A stretch of 64,000 nt of DNA, taken from contig NC_091233.1 in NCBI RefSeq assembly GCF_040958095.1, positions 8,516,777 through 8,580,776 of the forward strand. Reading direction: 5' to 3'. Each line of letters opens with the position of its first letter. Position 1 is the first letter of the stretch. Below, piece after piece: positions 1-11,779 of the stretch. Origin of the DNA: Procambarus clarkii. Its lineage: Eukaryota > Arthropoda > Malacostraca > Decapoda > Cambaridae. The notes below the pieces were generated by a model, which saw only the letters and a program-made list of their open reading frames with translations, was not told the origin of the DNA and did no database searches. Both the position numbers and the translations under genes were made by a program.

Positions 1-345
1 CGGTGCATGGTGCCCCTTTGAATTTCAGGACGACTTTATAACCTCTTGTTTTGAACGATTTGGGACGGTGTTAAGTATTCGTTGGAACAAGGTCGTTGCC
101 GGGCACTGTGTTGGTATGCTTGAAGGCTCCCGCAACCTGACGATGTCGCTGAAGCGTAGTGTACCGTCGTCGATGTCTGTGTTGGGTTACACGCTCCGTT
201 GCCTGTATCGGGGTACCCGCGCACCTGTTATCGGTGTGGTCACGAGGGTCATCTGGCTGCAGCGTGCGACGTGGGAGCGACTGGTCGGGTGCATGTTTTT
301 CGTGCTGAGGGTTGTGAGATTTTTCTCTATGCCTACCTCCCTTAG
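1..345 (+). pseudogene. Gag-like zinc-knuckle relic (3' part)
   Basis: This is the end of a broken retrotransposon gag-like frame whose start lies outside the window. One frame reads a region like the pre-knuckle part of gag proteins (ending LGYTLRC). A different frame then carries a CX2CX4HX4C knuckle at 226-267 (Cys, Cys, His and Cys all present) and stops at TAG 343-345. The change of frame between the two parts shows it cannot be translated as one protein. The family resembles non-LTR or LTR gag proteins that bind nucleic acid; I cannot say which. Confidence 0.7.
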
Positions 346-916
346 GAGGTGGACTACAAGTTTAAAGTCTGCTCACGGCAATTAAGCATGAGTCCAGTAG
401 AAAAAGGAAAAGCGGGAGCAAACCGCCAGGCCTCACCACCAAGGGTGAAAACCTGTCCACAATAGGCCGCTGGCACCTCCTAGTTAAACAGGACGTTAAA
501 CTAATAAAGGGTAACCGACGGGTTCTCACAATCAAATATTTATATTTGATGTGGTGCTATGAATTGGAATTCGAATTCCCAAGAACAGCCGCCTTATCAA
601 GATCACATCAACATTTAATAATAATATGCAGAAATATAGTGGAATAATATGGTTTAAGGGTTGACATCAAAGACTGTTTTCTATAACATAACAATTTATT
701 AAAAACAGGAGACTAACTACTACATTACCGAGTTTACATTACGTTAATGTCAATCCAGTGGCACGATAAGAAACAGCTAAATAGCAACCCTTGCTGTGAG
801 GCTGCATACTGATATAACCTGAACACAGGTGTGCCCACTGATGACGCAATATTGCAAAACAAAGAAAAATATCACAGACTAAGTTACACCAGTTTTTTTT
901 TTTGGGGGGGGGGGGG
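346..916. other. Unit spacer: relic to SINE
   Basis: Non-coding. It contains an inverted repeat with 9-base arms ATCAAATAT/ATATTTGAT around TT (531-550) and a perfect 14-base palindrome GGAATTCGAATTCC (566-579). It ends in a poly-T then poly-G run whose length differs in every unit. The matching stretches are 9,257-9,827, 18,087-18,659, 26,852-27,425 and 35,681-36,253. I recognise no gene. Confidence 0.6.
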
Positions 917-1217
917 CTCGTAGCCTGGTGGATAGCGCGCAGGACTCGTAGTTCTGTGGCGCAGGTTCGATTCCCGCACGAGGCAGAAACAAATGGGCAA
1001 AGTTTCTTTCACCCTAAGTGCCCCTGTTACCTAGCAGTAAATAGGTACCTGGGAGTTAGTCAGCTGTCACGGGCTGCTTCCTGGGGTGTGTGTGTGGTGT
1101 GGAAAAAAAAAAAAAAAAAGTAGTTAGTAAACAGTTGATTGACAGTTGTGATGCGGGCCGAAAGAGCAAAGCTCAACCCCCGTAAAAACACAACTAGTAA
1201 ACACAACTAGTAAACAC
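917..1217 (+). mobile_element. tRNA-derived SINE, unit 1
   Basis: A tRNA-like head is followed by a conserved body. The head has a box A-like TAGCCTGGTGG, a perfect box B (GGTTCGATTCC), an anticodon-type stem-loop CAGGA-CTCGTAG-TTCTG, and CTCGT/ACGAG pairing at its ends. The body includes ACCTAGCAGTAAATAGGTAC, an internal poly-A run and a final segment ending in repeats of ACAACTAGTAAAC. The same element occurs outside the array at 45,109-45,390, which fixes its limits. RNA polymerase III would be the expected transcribing enzyme. The poly-T/poly-G run directly before it is not part of the SINE. Confidence 0.85.
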
Positions 1218-1649
1218 CACAGCGAATGGTTACGTTATTGTACATCAAGTGGCATTTGCAACACAGCTATTCAACAGCCCCTCGTGAAGTGACAGCAGGC
1301 TCCATCTTGCTGACACTTCGGGCTGACAACATGAACTAACTGAACAAATGAAGGAATCCACTGAAGACAAAGACACAAGCAGGCAATCAATAGTGTCTCG
1401 GTTTCCCTGACAGCTACTATAATCACAAACTTAGGGGTCCTCCCGCCCCCCAGGAGAGACCCACGTAACTAGGAGGGTAGTCCAACAGTGACCCCCCCCC
1501 CTATCACAACCCAGTGTGAACACTCTTTGCAACTCCCTACAAGAAGTTGCCCTGTTGTAAACAGTAACAAAGACAGGCAAGGCGGGATTCTGGGACACAG
1601 CTCCACAGATCCCTAGATGACTCTACTCTCGTCACCAGACGACAACCTA
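1218..1649. other. Unit spacer after the SINE
   Basis: Non-coding. It holds a poly-C run near 1,491-1,501 whose length varies by a base or two between units. I see no gene or recognisable element here. The same holds for the matching stretches after the SINE in units 2 to 5. Confidence 0.5.
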
Positions 1650-2870
1650 AAGAAATCGCCTTAAGTGATTAATTACGTTAATTGACTGATCGCAGCAGTC
1701 AGCAACAAAGTACTACGGTAATCACAAACAATGTTCAAATGCTCCGTGTAAACAACAACATCAACACCTGGTGAATTCACTAAGTGGTGGTTACTAATTA
1801 TCTTTAATTAGCTACGAGTGCTTAATCACTCTGTCCGCAGACAGAGCTGATCAGTCCAACGAATTACGGAAGCTTAATTACAGCGCAATTGACTCCGATC
1901 ATAACAGACCGTCAACCCCTTACGTTAATCACTCAATTAACGACAGCTCGTTAAATCGTTAACACTACGTTAGTCTTCACTTGACAATTCCTCCACTGCG
2001 TGAACTTCACTGTGACTGTGGCCTTTACACGTCCCTACGTTAATCATTAACACTTGTCTCTCTCTTGTTATCAATAACTCAACATATTACACCACACTTG
2101 ACTCCTTGCAAGTATTCAGTGAGTAATTCTCAATTAAGGTCAAACGGACCACTAATTACATCCCCATTGAGTTACGTTAACTAAGCCTACCCTAACTTGG
2201 TAGCTTCTCCACTTTCTGTGTCAAAAAATTACTATTGAGTGCTAATTACCCTAATTAGGGCACTAATTACTGCTGAGCCATTAATTAACTGTCACCAGGA
2301 CCGATAATTAATCATCCAGAAATACGTCTCACTCCGCACTGCCTAAGCAGGTCTCATCAAACACTGTGAATTCACGGGAAAGGAGTTAATTACCCTAATT
2401 AACAAGATGTGCCAATAATCCACTGTCCTCAGACAGGATATGATTAATACAACGATTTATGCTAGCTCCATGACCTCGCTTTACCGAGTCACCGGAGCTC
2501 TCCAATGTTAATTACTCCACTAATTAACATGAGCCACTAATTGCTATACCCCTGAAAGGTAATTAGTCTCGAGCATATTACGTTAACACAATTACTGACA
2601 GACTCTGACAGAACCTCTTCCACTACGTGAATTCATGATGAGAAGGCTAATTACATAATTAGCTAGAGCGGTCAATTAATTGTCACATGGACCATTAATA
2701 GCTCCCGGGACGTATCTCATTCTAGCTCAACACTGTTCTCTCTTAACAGCTCCCCACTCCACAATATTAAGTGTGCACCCCTTATTCAGTTAATTACCCC
2801 TTAATTAACTCACTGAATCCTTAAGTCCTCAACATAACTTAAAGAAACAAAGTAACCCCAGCGTTACATA
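1650..2870. repeat. TAATTA-dense tract, unit 1
   Basis: By eye I count about 19 TAATTA hexamers in 1.2 kb, often in pairs such as CTAATTACCCTAATTAGG. TACGTTAA also recurs at least five times. TAATTA is the core site of many homeodomain proteins and is palindromic. There is no long open frame. The tract could be a decayed short tandem repeat, part of an old LTR, or a clustered binding region; the sequence alone does not decide. Confidence 0.6.
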
Positions 2871-3759
2871 GGTCTCACTACAATGGCATGCAACATCATA
2901 ACAGCACTGCCCACTTATGGTTGCGGCTACTGCAACTCGCTAATTACTGTGCCCACACAATAATGACACACGGTTGTGCAACACACAAAAGTATACTAAT
3001 ATTACTGCCCCCCCCCTCTCTTTTCTTCTTGCACCTGATTGCAAAGGAATACCGTGAACACACACACACTTGCCCCAGCAAGGCAATTAACCCATCAATT
3101 GTCTGCTCTCAATAAATACTGTGAATTCCCCTGAATAATCCTAGAGGTCCCTTAAACCCTCAACACAGTTCCTGGGGCAATAATATTGTATAAACTGAAA
3201 CAATACTGCACAAACCTGCAACACAATGATGCCGTCAGCATACCCCACATGCTAATGACATCATTAGGCAATCAGTCAGCAATCACACCTACTGACTTAC
3301 CACACAACACAGTACATAAACGTGCAAATGAACACATAGAAATGGCATTCACATAATCTATAAAAATTATATCACCAAGTAATGTGTAACTACCTACACA
3401 GACTTCAGGGGTCCCACTGACATCCCTGCCTACCTCTAATGATTATAATTTTACGGTACTCTATGGCATTAATCCAGCCTGAACGATTATATAGAATCGA
3501 CAGGCTGGATCACTTATATGGTAAATCTCTACACTGACTGGTTACATACTCTAGTCAGTCTACTAACATACTAACATACAGTGGTCCCGTGTATAACATC
3601 TATCTCCAGGTACATCCCAACCAGTCACCTGGACGACACTACAGACAGCTGTCTCTCAGCTACTTCCTCACTGTAACAACTTTTATTGTACTCACGGCTC
3701 CTTAAATCCTCAACAATCCTTTCCCTGGCCACTACCTCTCTGGCTGTAAACACCTAGCT
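2871..3759. other. Unit spacer before the GC-rich block
   Basis: Non-coding. It contains a poly-C run near 3,009-3,016 and an imperfect inverted repeat ATCCAGCCTG / CAGGCTGGAT (3,472-3,510). No gene is seen. Matching stretches precede each GC-rich block in units 2 to 5. Confidence 0.5.
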
Positions 3760-4250
3760 CGCTCCTCGTGCGAGGTGTGGCCTTAGAATGTCCAGGGAAG
3801 GTGGCCAAAACATGTGGCCAAGGCATGTGGCCACAGCGCCCCTCCCGAGCTGAGAGAGGGGGGTTGGGTGGCCTGGGGTGGCCTGGGTGGCCGCCGCGCG
3901 GGTGGCCACGGGTAGCGCATTACGTCATAGCACCCCACCGGCTGAGCTGGCGGGCGGGGTGGCCTGGGTGGCCACGGGTGGCTGCGAGCTGGCGGGCAGC
4001 TGCCCACAGGAGTACCCACGCGGCTGGGGAATCTCAACCCCATCACTCTAGAACCTGCCTTTGTTCTACACTGGGGTGACAATGGCCGGCGGCGTCCCCA
4101 TACTGATGCAGCCTGGCGGAATGCAAAGTCCAACATGGGCCTGTAATATCACACTCGCTTACACTGCCCAACACCAATTGTCCATTGCCACTAGACTGGA
4201 TACTCGACCCACCTGTTACACCATGAGGCTCGAGCTGCCCCATTGGTGAA
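3760..4250. repeat. GC-rich GGTGGCC block
   Basis: A local jump in GC content in an otherwise AT-rich unit. GGTGGCC occurs about seven times between 3,790 and 3,990, many in GGGTGGCC, with G runs of three or more. Long open frames on both strands here reflect the composition (Trp/Gly/Pro-rich reading) and have no recognisable domain. The copies begin near 12,669, 21,502, 30,268 and 39,097. An inverted CCAAT (CCCATTGG) is near 4,239. Confidence 0.6.
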
Positions 4251-4519
4251 CACAGTCAACTGTCTCTCTAGCCTTATTACTGTTCCTTCCATAAATCCTT
4301 GGCCCCAATTCACCTAATTAGGCCTTGACACAACCCCTGATGGCAGGAGTGCCACCAATCGAGTAATTTGGACGACAAAAGCGATTACCAGGGGGTGGAG
4401 GTGGCTGGCGTGCCACCCCCACCAAAAACTCCTTCCTTCCCTGGCCGCCCAATTCAAACTGCCTCCCTGGCGGACGGGAAAACTCCAAATGCCCATACCT
4501 TCTCCCTACAATGCCTAGA

Positions 4520-4601
4520 CCAATCAGCTTGAAGCCGGCACGGCTCCTCGTGCCTCGACCAGTCACAGGCCTCTATCACCCTCGGGCGCCCTGTGACGTC
4601 A
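4520..4601 (+). promoter_or_regulatory. CCAAT/CRE module, unit 1
   Basis: CCAATCAG at 4,520, CCTCGTGCC at 4,546 and a perfect palindromic CRE, TGACGTCA, at 4,594, within a GC-rich flank and followed by a poly-G run near 4,645. NF-Y and CREB/ATF proteins are the known binders of such sites. The same three motifs, in the same order and nearly the same spacing, occur at 50,983-51,062 on the minus strand. No TATA box or gene start is evident, so the promoter role is inference. Confidence 0.4.
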
Positions 4602-4689
4602 CAAGGAGGGTGAGGCCTACGAGTGGCGTCATGTCTCCCAGGTGGGGGGGGGGGAGAGGCGGCGTTCACCCCACTCACCTCCCACCTCT

Positions 4690-5195
4690 AACGGTTTTAG
4701 TCCAAGTAACTCACATCCTACTTCACAGAAACAGGAAAATCCCTGTAATTCTCTCTACAGAGCAATCACAGACTTCTAACTACTCTCAAATGATAGTTCG
4801 TAACACAAGCTTTCATTCAACACCCAACAAGCATATGTTATTTTGAAAGCTTCAGTTTCTATCACAACGCTGGCATATCGGAGCTCATCCATTGTCATTT
4901 GCCTCCTATTTACGTCGAATTCTCTAATAAATTTAGTATATTTCGAAGTAAAACTATGTTTTTTCAACTTCTACAGTCAGCATCGACACTGTAGTAAACA
5001 AATGTTACATTTTTTGTTTACCTTTGTAATTCTAAGAAATATTGTGTGGCTTTCCTTGTCGCTCCCAAGATTTGAGAAGCGATGGTATTTATTTACGTAT
5101 ATATTTACCCAAATTTACCCAAGGGCCACTAACTATCTAGTAACCTCCACGAGGACAAAAAGACGGGGTCTTGTTAAGTCCCGCCAATTGTCCTG
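4690..5195. other. Unit stretch with overlapping short ORFs
   Basis: Overlapping short open frames of 111 and 117 codons on the plus strand and 63 codons on the minus strand are conserved in all units, but only because the DNA itself is nearly identical. None has a domain I recognise. The minus-strand peptide (charged, KKHSFTSKYTKF start) at 4,776-4,967 is the most protein-like of them. I do not call any as a gene. Confidence 0.4.
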
Positions 5196-5940
5196 ATGAT
5201 ATTGTCTAACTGGATTTTGGCAGTTACAACTTCAGCGGGTAGGCGGTTCCATGGGTTTATTACCCTCTGGGGAAAAAAAAACACCTGTTTTCGGTCCTAC
5301 TTGAGAGGACATACTCTCCAACACTGTATCTGTGATTGCCCTGTTAACATTGACTTCTTACGACATGGTATGAGGTACTTTGAGCTCTATAATTACTTCA
5401 TACACTCAGGAATATTGGAAGATGTTCTTGTGCTGTACCAAGATTTTGCTAGTGGAGGGTAATAGACCAACCTTACATATTTTGTTCTCTCCTGAGTCCA
5501 TGTATGACTCTCCGTCCTGTGAGATGGGGATGTTGGATCTATTTGTAACTGGTTTTTGATCTACACTATGTAGTCCTTCATACAGAATAGGGAAGCAGCA
5601 CATTGCTGTGTATACCTAAGCTTGTTAAAAAAAAAAATACATTGTTTGAAGAGTCTTGTAGAAACTGGTAAGAGTAATTATAATACTCTTTCCATGATTC
5701 AATGCTTACCACTTGTGAAATTCATGAAATTGTTGTTTAGTCAGAGTTGACTTGTTTTTGGTAATGAGGCTGGTATTTTCACCCCTGATTCCATGTATGA
5801 CTAACCATTCTATGAGGTGAGAGCATTAGATGAACTTATAGCTAGCTTTTTATCATTACTGTGTAATCTTCTATATAGAATAGGGTAGCAGCACATTGCT
5901 GTGTATACTTAAGCTTTTTAATAAAAAAATCAATAATAAA
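5196..5940 (+). pseudogene. Non-LTR retrotransposon 3' end, unit 1
   Basis: Codons at about 5,280-5,462 read a C-terminal segment with the pattern HTLQHC-x-CDCP followed by a helix-rich tail ending ASGG and a stop. This resembles the cysteine-motif C-terminus of non-LTR retrotransposon ORF2 proteins. It is followed by a 3' UTR-like segment ending in GCAGCACATTGCTGTGTATA and poly-A (to 5,637). A diverged second copy of that UTR lies at 5,762-5,940 and ends AATAAAAAAATC. The upstream RT domain is absent, so this is only a relic. Confidence 0.55.
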
Positions 5941-6581
5941 GGTTTTTAATTATAGTTTGTATTATTACCAATATTATCATTGCTAAATCATGTTATCCCT
6001 AGATCATTAAGATTTCATGCTGATACGTAATAGTCATATATGTTATGAATCATTCATTAAATTTTGCAAAAATGTCTCAATTTTTCACTTCTTACAGCTG
6101 ACAGTATTTTTTTTACTCACAGGTGCACTTATCTACTTAATAAAATTAGGTTCATTGTTACACAGAGCCAAATTGTACAACAGAGGAAGAGGTCTTGGAC
6201 ACACATTTGTTCAATGCTGCATGTAGAGGAATCAGCCATGCGATGTACCTCATCACATAATGATAAATTTAAACCATCGTTGTTAGGCCATGACTAATTA
6301 CAGGAAGAAGGATCTTCAGTCTGAAGTGTGCATACAGATAACAAAAGAGAATTGTAGAACATTCAACACAATAAGTGTTGAATAAAAATGCAGTAAAAAT
6401 TATGTTAGGTAAGGGTTTGTCCCTAGTTAAAATGAAATAATACATGAAAAAACTTTTGTAAATTAATGAAATATGAAGGCAAATAAATTGTAAGGTGCCT
6501 GACTGGGGTGTTTCGGGACACAAGATGATTTGACAAAACTCATTTTCTGTTTGCTAAAATTTTATTTAATATATTGTTATG
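5941..6581. other. Unit spacer, AT-rich
   Basis: AT-rich non-coding sequence with short open frames and no recognisable domain. Units 1 and 2 read CAAAAGAGAATTG near 6,343 and 15,252, whereas units 3 to 5 read CAAACTAGTATTG at the same place, a useful subtype marker. Confidence 0.5.
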
Positions 6582-6775
6582 CTAGGCTGAAGTAGCTTAG
6601 GTTTGGCTGTATTGGGCTTGGTTGGATTAGGTTAGGATGGGTTGGGCTTGGTTGGGTTGGGTAAGGTTAGGCTGGGAAGCATTGGGTTGGGATAGGCTAG
6701 GTAGCTAGACATTGAGGTGCGTTCGTTCTCGACTCACAATCGAGAATTCCGGGTTCGAAACCTAAGCGGCCCCTG
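6582..6775 (+). repeat. TTAGG/TTGGG tract and tRNA-like piece, unit 1
   Basis: About 130 bases of degenerate GGTTAGG, GGTTGGG and GGCTAGG pentamer-like repeats, related in composition to the arthropod telomere repeat TTAGG but not a clean array. Directly after it, 6,711-6,775 has an anticodon-type stem-loop TTCTCGA-CTCACAA-TCGAGAA (anticodon CAC if read as a tRNA) and a box B match GGTTCGAAACC. It is a partial tRNA-derived SINE or tRNA relic, because no acceptor pairing is found. Confidence 0.6.
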
Positions 6776-7261
6776 TTCCACCACAGATATTGGTGCCATT
6801 TTGCTGTTCCTTCCTTGTGACGATCGAAGGTTTAGGTTTACTGCTGTTTCAAATTATAGTTCCTGGTTCTTCTCTTTTCTTCTTGGCTTCAGCCAGAGTC
6901 AGTAATATCTAGTTTTCGTGAGAAAGTTCTGCCACCTTGCAGTTTTAAAATAAAGCAGACCTAGCTGCCTTGTTTCGGCTGATTGGATGTAGGCCTAAAC
7001 AGGTGGTTATTCTACGGCAAGATGAGTCTCAGTGGGTGGAGCCAGGACTCCACCTTGAAGCACAAAGGTGAGAGTGATGTTGGGCGTGCTGGGAGTGGGA
7101 AATCTAACCAGGAGGCCAGGAACACCAGGCTGAGAAGCAGTATAACGGAAATTGTCTCTTTCAGTTCCCTGTACAATTTTGTAACAAATTTTTGCGCCCC
7201 CCCCCCTCCCTCTCCAGTTCTGGGGATTATTAATTAATATGATTATAATTTATTAATTTGA
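6776..7261. other. Unit spacer before microsatellite
   Basis: Non-coding. An 84-codon frame (6,983-7,237) is open in units 1 to 3 and altered in units 4 and 5, so it shows no sign of constraint. It ends in a poly-C run of 7 to 10 bases and then AT-rich sequence before the ATT repeats. Confidence 0.5.
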
Positions 7262-7262
7262 A

Positions 7263-8059
<797 letters not shown>

Positions 8060-8610
8060 TTGTTTCCCCGCCAGCTAAAACGTTAGCATATCGCCGCCCT
8101 ACGATGGCCCGCAGGAAACACTCCCCGCCTGCATAAACTTTACACACAACTGTCTCTTCTCCAGCTACCTCGTATGACCCTAAAGGTATTTATCGTCAGA
8201 TCCAGCCAGCCGAAACTGTGCCGGCGCCGGCATAATTAGTTCCCAATCGCGCTCACCTGCCTCCATGTGTGAAAGCAGGTGGGTGCCTCAGAAGACACCT
8301 ATAAGTTCAAGTAGGTTTTTGAGAAAAATGAAATACATTTCAGAGGGATAGAGTAGCTTAGGCTATTTCTACCCTGGTCTATTTAAGGTTCCCTCTATGG
8401 GCTCACAAACCCATACAACACAGACACATATTAACCATGATCTTGGCCGGTGGACTCGTGAGTCCCTGGGAGGCGGGGGGGAAGGGGTGCACATTAGTAG
8501 TGTACCCCGTCGTTTGAATCACTCGGCGTGGTGACCGCCGGCCAGGTCGGACGTTCCTGAGGTCTCTCCGCTCCTGGCTAGTGTTTATGTTGGGTGATTG
8601 CTGGTGGTGG
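8060..8610. other. Unit spacer after microsatellite
   Basis: Non-coding. It contains a perfect 12-base palindrome GCCGGCGCCGGC (8,220-8,231) and an inverted repeat CACCTGC/GCAGGTG (8,255-8,283) that brackets two E-boxes. No gene is recognised. A minus-strand 84-codon frame at 8,403-8,657 lies opposite the gag-like relic and has no recognisable domain. Confidence 0.5.
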
Positions 8611-9256
8611 TTTGACACTGACATTGTGAAGTTTGCCTTAGCCAGTGCAGAGGACATTGTCGGCTGGTCTGGCGTTTACGGTGCCGGTGGACCATCCGTT
8701 GGTTGATGTCGCCCTAGTGGACGTGCTACATGTGCAGCTGTCGGACCTGGTGGGCATCCAGCTGCTTCAGGGCAACCGTGCTGTGGTCAAGTTCCGCCTC
8801 CAGACTGCCTTTCAGGCGTTCTCGAGCAGTGTGAAGGGCGTGTTTACCCTCTCACTTATACTGCTGGTTCTGTTAGGGTGGTGAATCTCAGTGTTACTTT
8901 GACGTCTGTGACGGTGCATGGTGCCCCTTTGAATTTCAGGACGACTTTATAACCTCCTGTTTTGAACGATTTGGGACGGTGTTAAGTATTCGTTGGAACA
9001 AGGTCGTTGCCGGGCACTGTGTTGGTATGCTTGAAGGCTCCCGCACCCTGACGATGTCGCTGAAGCGTAGTGTACCGTCGTCGATGTCTGTGTTGGGTTA
9101 CACGCTCCGTTGCCTGTATCGGGGTACCCGCGCACCTGTTATCGGTGTGGTCACGAGGGTCATCTGGCTGCAGCGTGCGACGTGGGAGCGACTGGTCGGG
9201 TGCATGTTTTTCGTGCTGAGGGTTGTGAGATTTTTCTCTATGCCTACCTCCCTTAG
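8611..9256 (+). pseudogene. Gag-like zinc-knuckle relic, copy 2
   Basis: Gag-like segments are read in turn from several frames: about 8,611-8,690, then 8,690-8,830 (LQGNRAVVKFRLQ region), then 8,820-8,945 in another frame, then 8,945-9,140. The last frame carries the knuckle CX2CX4HX4C at 9,137-9,178 and ends at TAG 9,254-9,256. At least three frame changes are needed. An in-frame 79-codon stretch and a 105-codon stretch on the plus strand here are pieces of this relic rather than separate genes. The same breaks occur in every unit, so the gene was dead before the array spread. Confidence 0.7.
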
Positions 9257-9827
9257 GAGGTGGACTACAAGTTTAAAGTCTGCTCACGGCAATTAAGCAT
9301 GAGTCCAGTAGAAAAAGGAAAAGCGGGAGCAAACCGCCAGGCCTCACCACCAAGGGTGAAAACCTGTCCACAATAGGCCGCTGGCACCTCCTAGTTAAAC
9401 AGGACGTTAAACTAATAAAGGGTAACCGACGGGTTCTCACAATCAAATATTTATATTTGATGTGGTGCTATGAATTGGAATTCGAATTCCCAAGAACAGC
9501 CGCCTTATCAAGATCACATCAACATTTAATAATAATATGCAGAAATATAGTGGAATAATATGGTTTAAGGGTTGACATCAAAGACTGTTTTCTATAACAT
9601 AACAATTTATTAAAAACAGGAGACTAACTACTACATTACCGAGTTTACATTACGTTAATGTCAATCCAGTGGCACGATAAGAAACAGCTAAATAGCAACC
9701 CTTGCTGTGAGGCTGCATACTGATATAACCTGAACACAGGTGTGCCCACTGATGACGCAATATTGCAAAACAAAGAAAAATATCACAGACTAAGTTACAC
9801 CAGTTTTTTTTTTTTTTGGGGGGGGGG

Positions 9828-10126
9828 CTCGTAGCCTGGTGGATAGCGCGCAGGACTCGTAGTTCTGTGGCGCAGGTTCGATTCCCGCACGAGGCAGAAA
9901 CAAATGGGCAAAGTTTCTTTCACCCTAAGTGCCCCTGTTACCTAGCAGTAAATAGGTACCTGGGAGTTAGTCAGCTGTCACGGGCTGCTTCCTGGGGTGT
10001 GTGTGTGGTGTGGAAAAAAAAAAAAAAAGTAGTTAGTAAACAGTTGATTGACAGTTGTGATGCGGGCCGAAAGAGCAAAGCTCAACCCCCGTAAAAACAC
10101 AACTAGTAAACACAACTAGTAAACAC
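9828..10126 (+). mobile_element. tRNA-derived SINE, unit 2
   Basis: Same element at the same place as in unit 1, with different flanking and internal homopolymer lengths. It was copied with the unit, not inserted independently. Confidence 0.85.
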
Positions 10127-10558
10127 CACAGCGAATGGTTACGTTATTGTACATCAAGTGGCATTTGCAACACAGCTATTCAACAGCCCCTCGTGAAGTG
10201 ACAGCAGGCTCCATCTTGCTGACACTTCGGGCTGACAACATGAACTAACTGAACAAATGAAGGAATCCACTGAAGACAAAGACACAAGCAGGCAATCAAT
10301 AGTGTCTCGGTTTCCCTGACAGCTACTATAATCACAAACTTAGGGGTCCTCCCGCCCCCCAGGAGAGACCCACGTAACTAGGAGGGTAGTCCAACAGTGA
10401 CCCCCCCCCCTATCACAACCCAGTGTGAACACTCTTTGCAACTCCCTACAAGAAGTTGCCCTGTTGTAAACAGTAACAAAGACAGGCAAGGCGGGATTCT
10501 GGGACACAGCTCCACAGATCCCTAGATGACTCTACTCTCGTCACCAGACGACAACCTA

Positions 10559-11779
10559 AAGAAATCGCCTTAAGTGATTAATTACGTTAATTGACTGATC
10601 GCAGCAGTCAGCAACAAAGTACTACGGTAATCACAAACAATGTTCAAATGCTCCGTGTAAACAACAACATCAACACCTGGTGAATTCACTAAGTGGTGGT
10701 TACTAATTATCTTTAATTAGCTACGAGTGCTTAATCACTCTGTCCGCAGACAGAGCTGATCAGTCCAACGAATTACGGAAGCTTAATTACAGCGCAATTG
10801 ACTCCGATCATAACAGACCGTCAACCCCTTACGTTAATCACTCAATTAACGACAGCTCGTTAAATCGTTAACACAACGTTAGTCTTCACTTGACAATTCC
10901 TCCACTGCGTGAACTTCACTGTGACTGTGGCCTTTACACGTCCCTACGTTAATCATTAACACTTGTCTCTCTCTTGTTATCAATAACTCAACATATTACA
11001 CCACACTTGACTCCTTGCAAGTATTCAGTGAGTAATTCTCAATTAAGGTCAAACGGACCACTAATTACATCCCCATTGAGTTACGTTAACTAAGCCTACC
11101 CTAACTTGGTAGCTTCTCCACAGTCTGTGTCAAAAAATTACTATTGAGTGCTAATTACCCTAATTAGGGCACTAATTACTGCTGAGCCATTAATTAACTG
11201 TCACCAGGACCGATAATTAATCATCCAGAAATACGTCTCACTCCGCACTGCCTAAGCAGGTCTCATCAAACACTGTGAATTCACGGGAAAGGAGTTAATT
11301 ACCCTAATTAACAAGATGTGCCAATAATCCACTGTCCTCAGACAGGATATGATTAATACAACGATTTATGCTAGCTCCATGACCTCGCTTTACCGAGTCA
11401 CCGGAGCTCTCCAATGTTAATTACTCCACTAATTAACATGAGCCACTAATTGCTATACCCCTGAAAGGTAATTAGTCTCGAGCATATTACGTTAACACAA
11501 TTACTGACAGACTCTGACAGAACCTCTTCCACTACGTGAATTCATGATGAGAAGGCTAATTACATAATTAGCTAGAGCGGTCAATTAATTGTCACATGGA
11601 CCATTAATAGCTCCCGGGACGTATCTCATTCTAGCTCAACACTGTTCTCTCTTAACAGCTCCCCACTCCACAATATTAAGTGTGCACCCCTTATTCAGTT
11701 AATTACCCCTTAATTAACTCACTGAATCCTTAAGTCCTCAACATAACTTAAAGAAACAAAGTAACCCCAGCGTTACATA
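10559..11779. repeat. TAATTA-dense tract, unit 2
   Basis: Copy of the tract at 1,650-2,870 with only scattered single-base differences (for example ACACAACG for ACACTACG near 10,870). Confidence 0.6.

Noticed and set aside
36..224. 62-codon minus-strand ORF repeated in each unit
   Set aside because: Lies antisense to the gag-like relic and has no domain; a shadow frame.
68..385. 105-codon plus-strand ORF repeated in all five units
   Set aside because: Its first part is one frame of a broken gag-like relic. The zinc knuckle lies in a different frame, so the ORF is not a gene in its own right.
917..990. tRNA-Thr(CGU)-like gene
   Set aside because: The box A, box B and anticodon loop are tRNA-like, but the acceptor stem is incomplete in the array copies and the element continues into a SINE body and poly-A.
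3768..4136. 103- and 117-codon ORFs on opposite strands in the GC-rich block
   Set aside because: Trp/Gly/Pro-rich readings of the GGTGGCC repeats; no domain and overlapping on both strands.
6711..6775. tRNA-Val(CAC)-like gene
   Set aside because: Only the anticodon arm and T-arm-like part are present; no acceptor stem or D arm can be paired.
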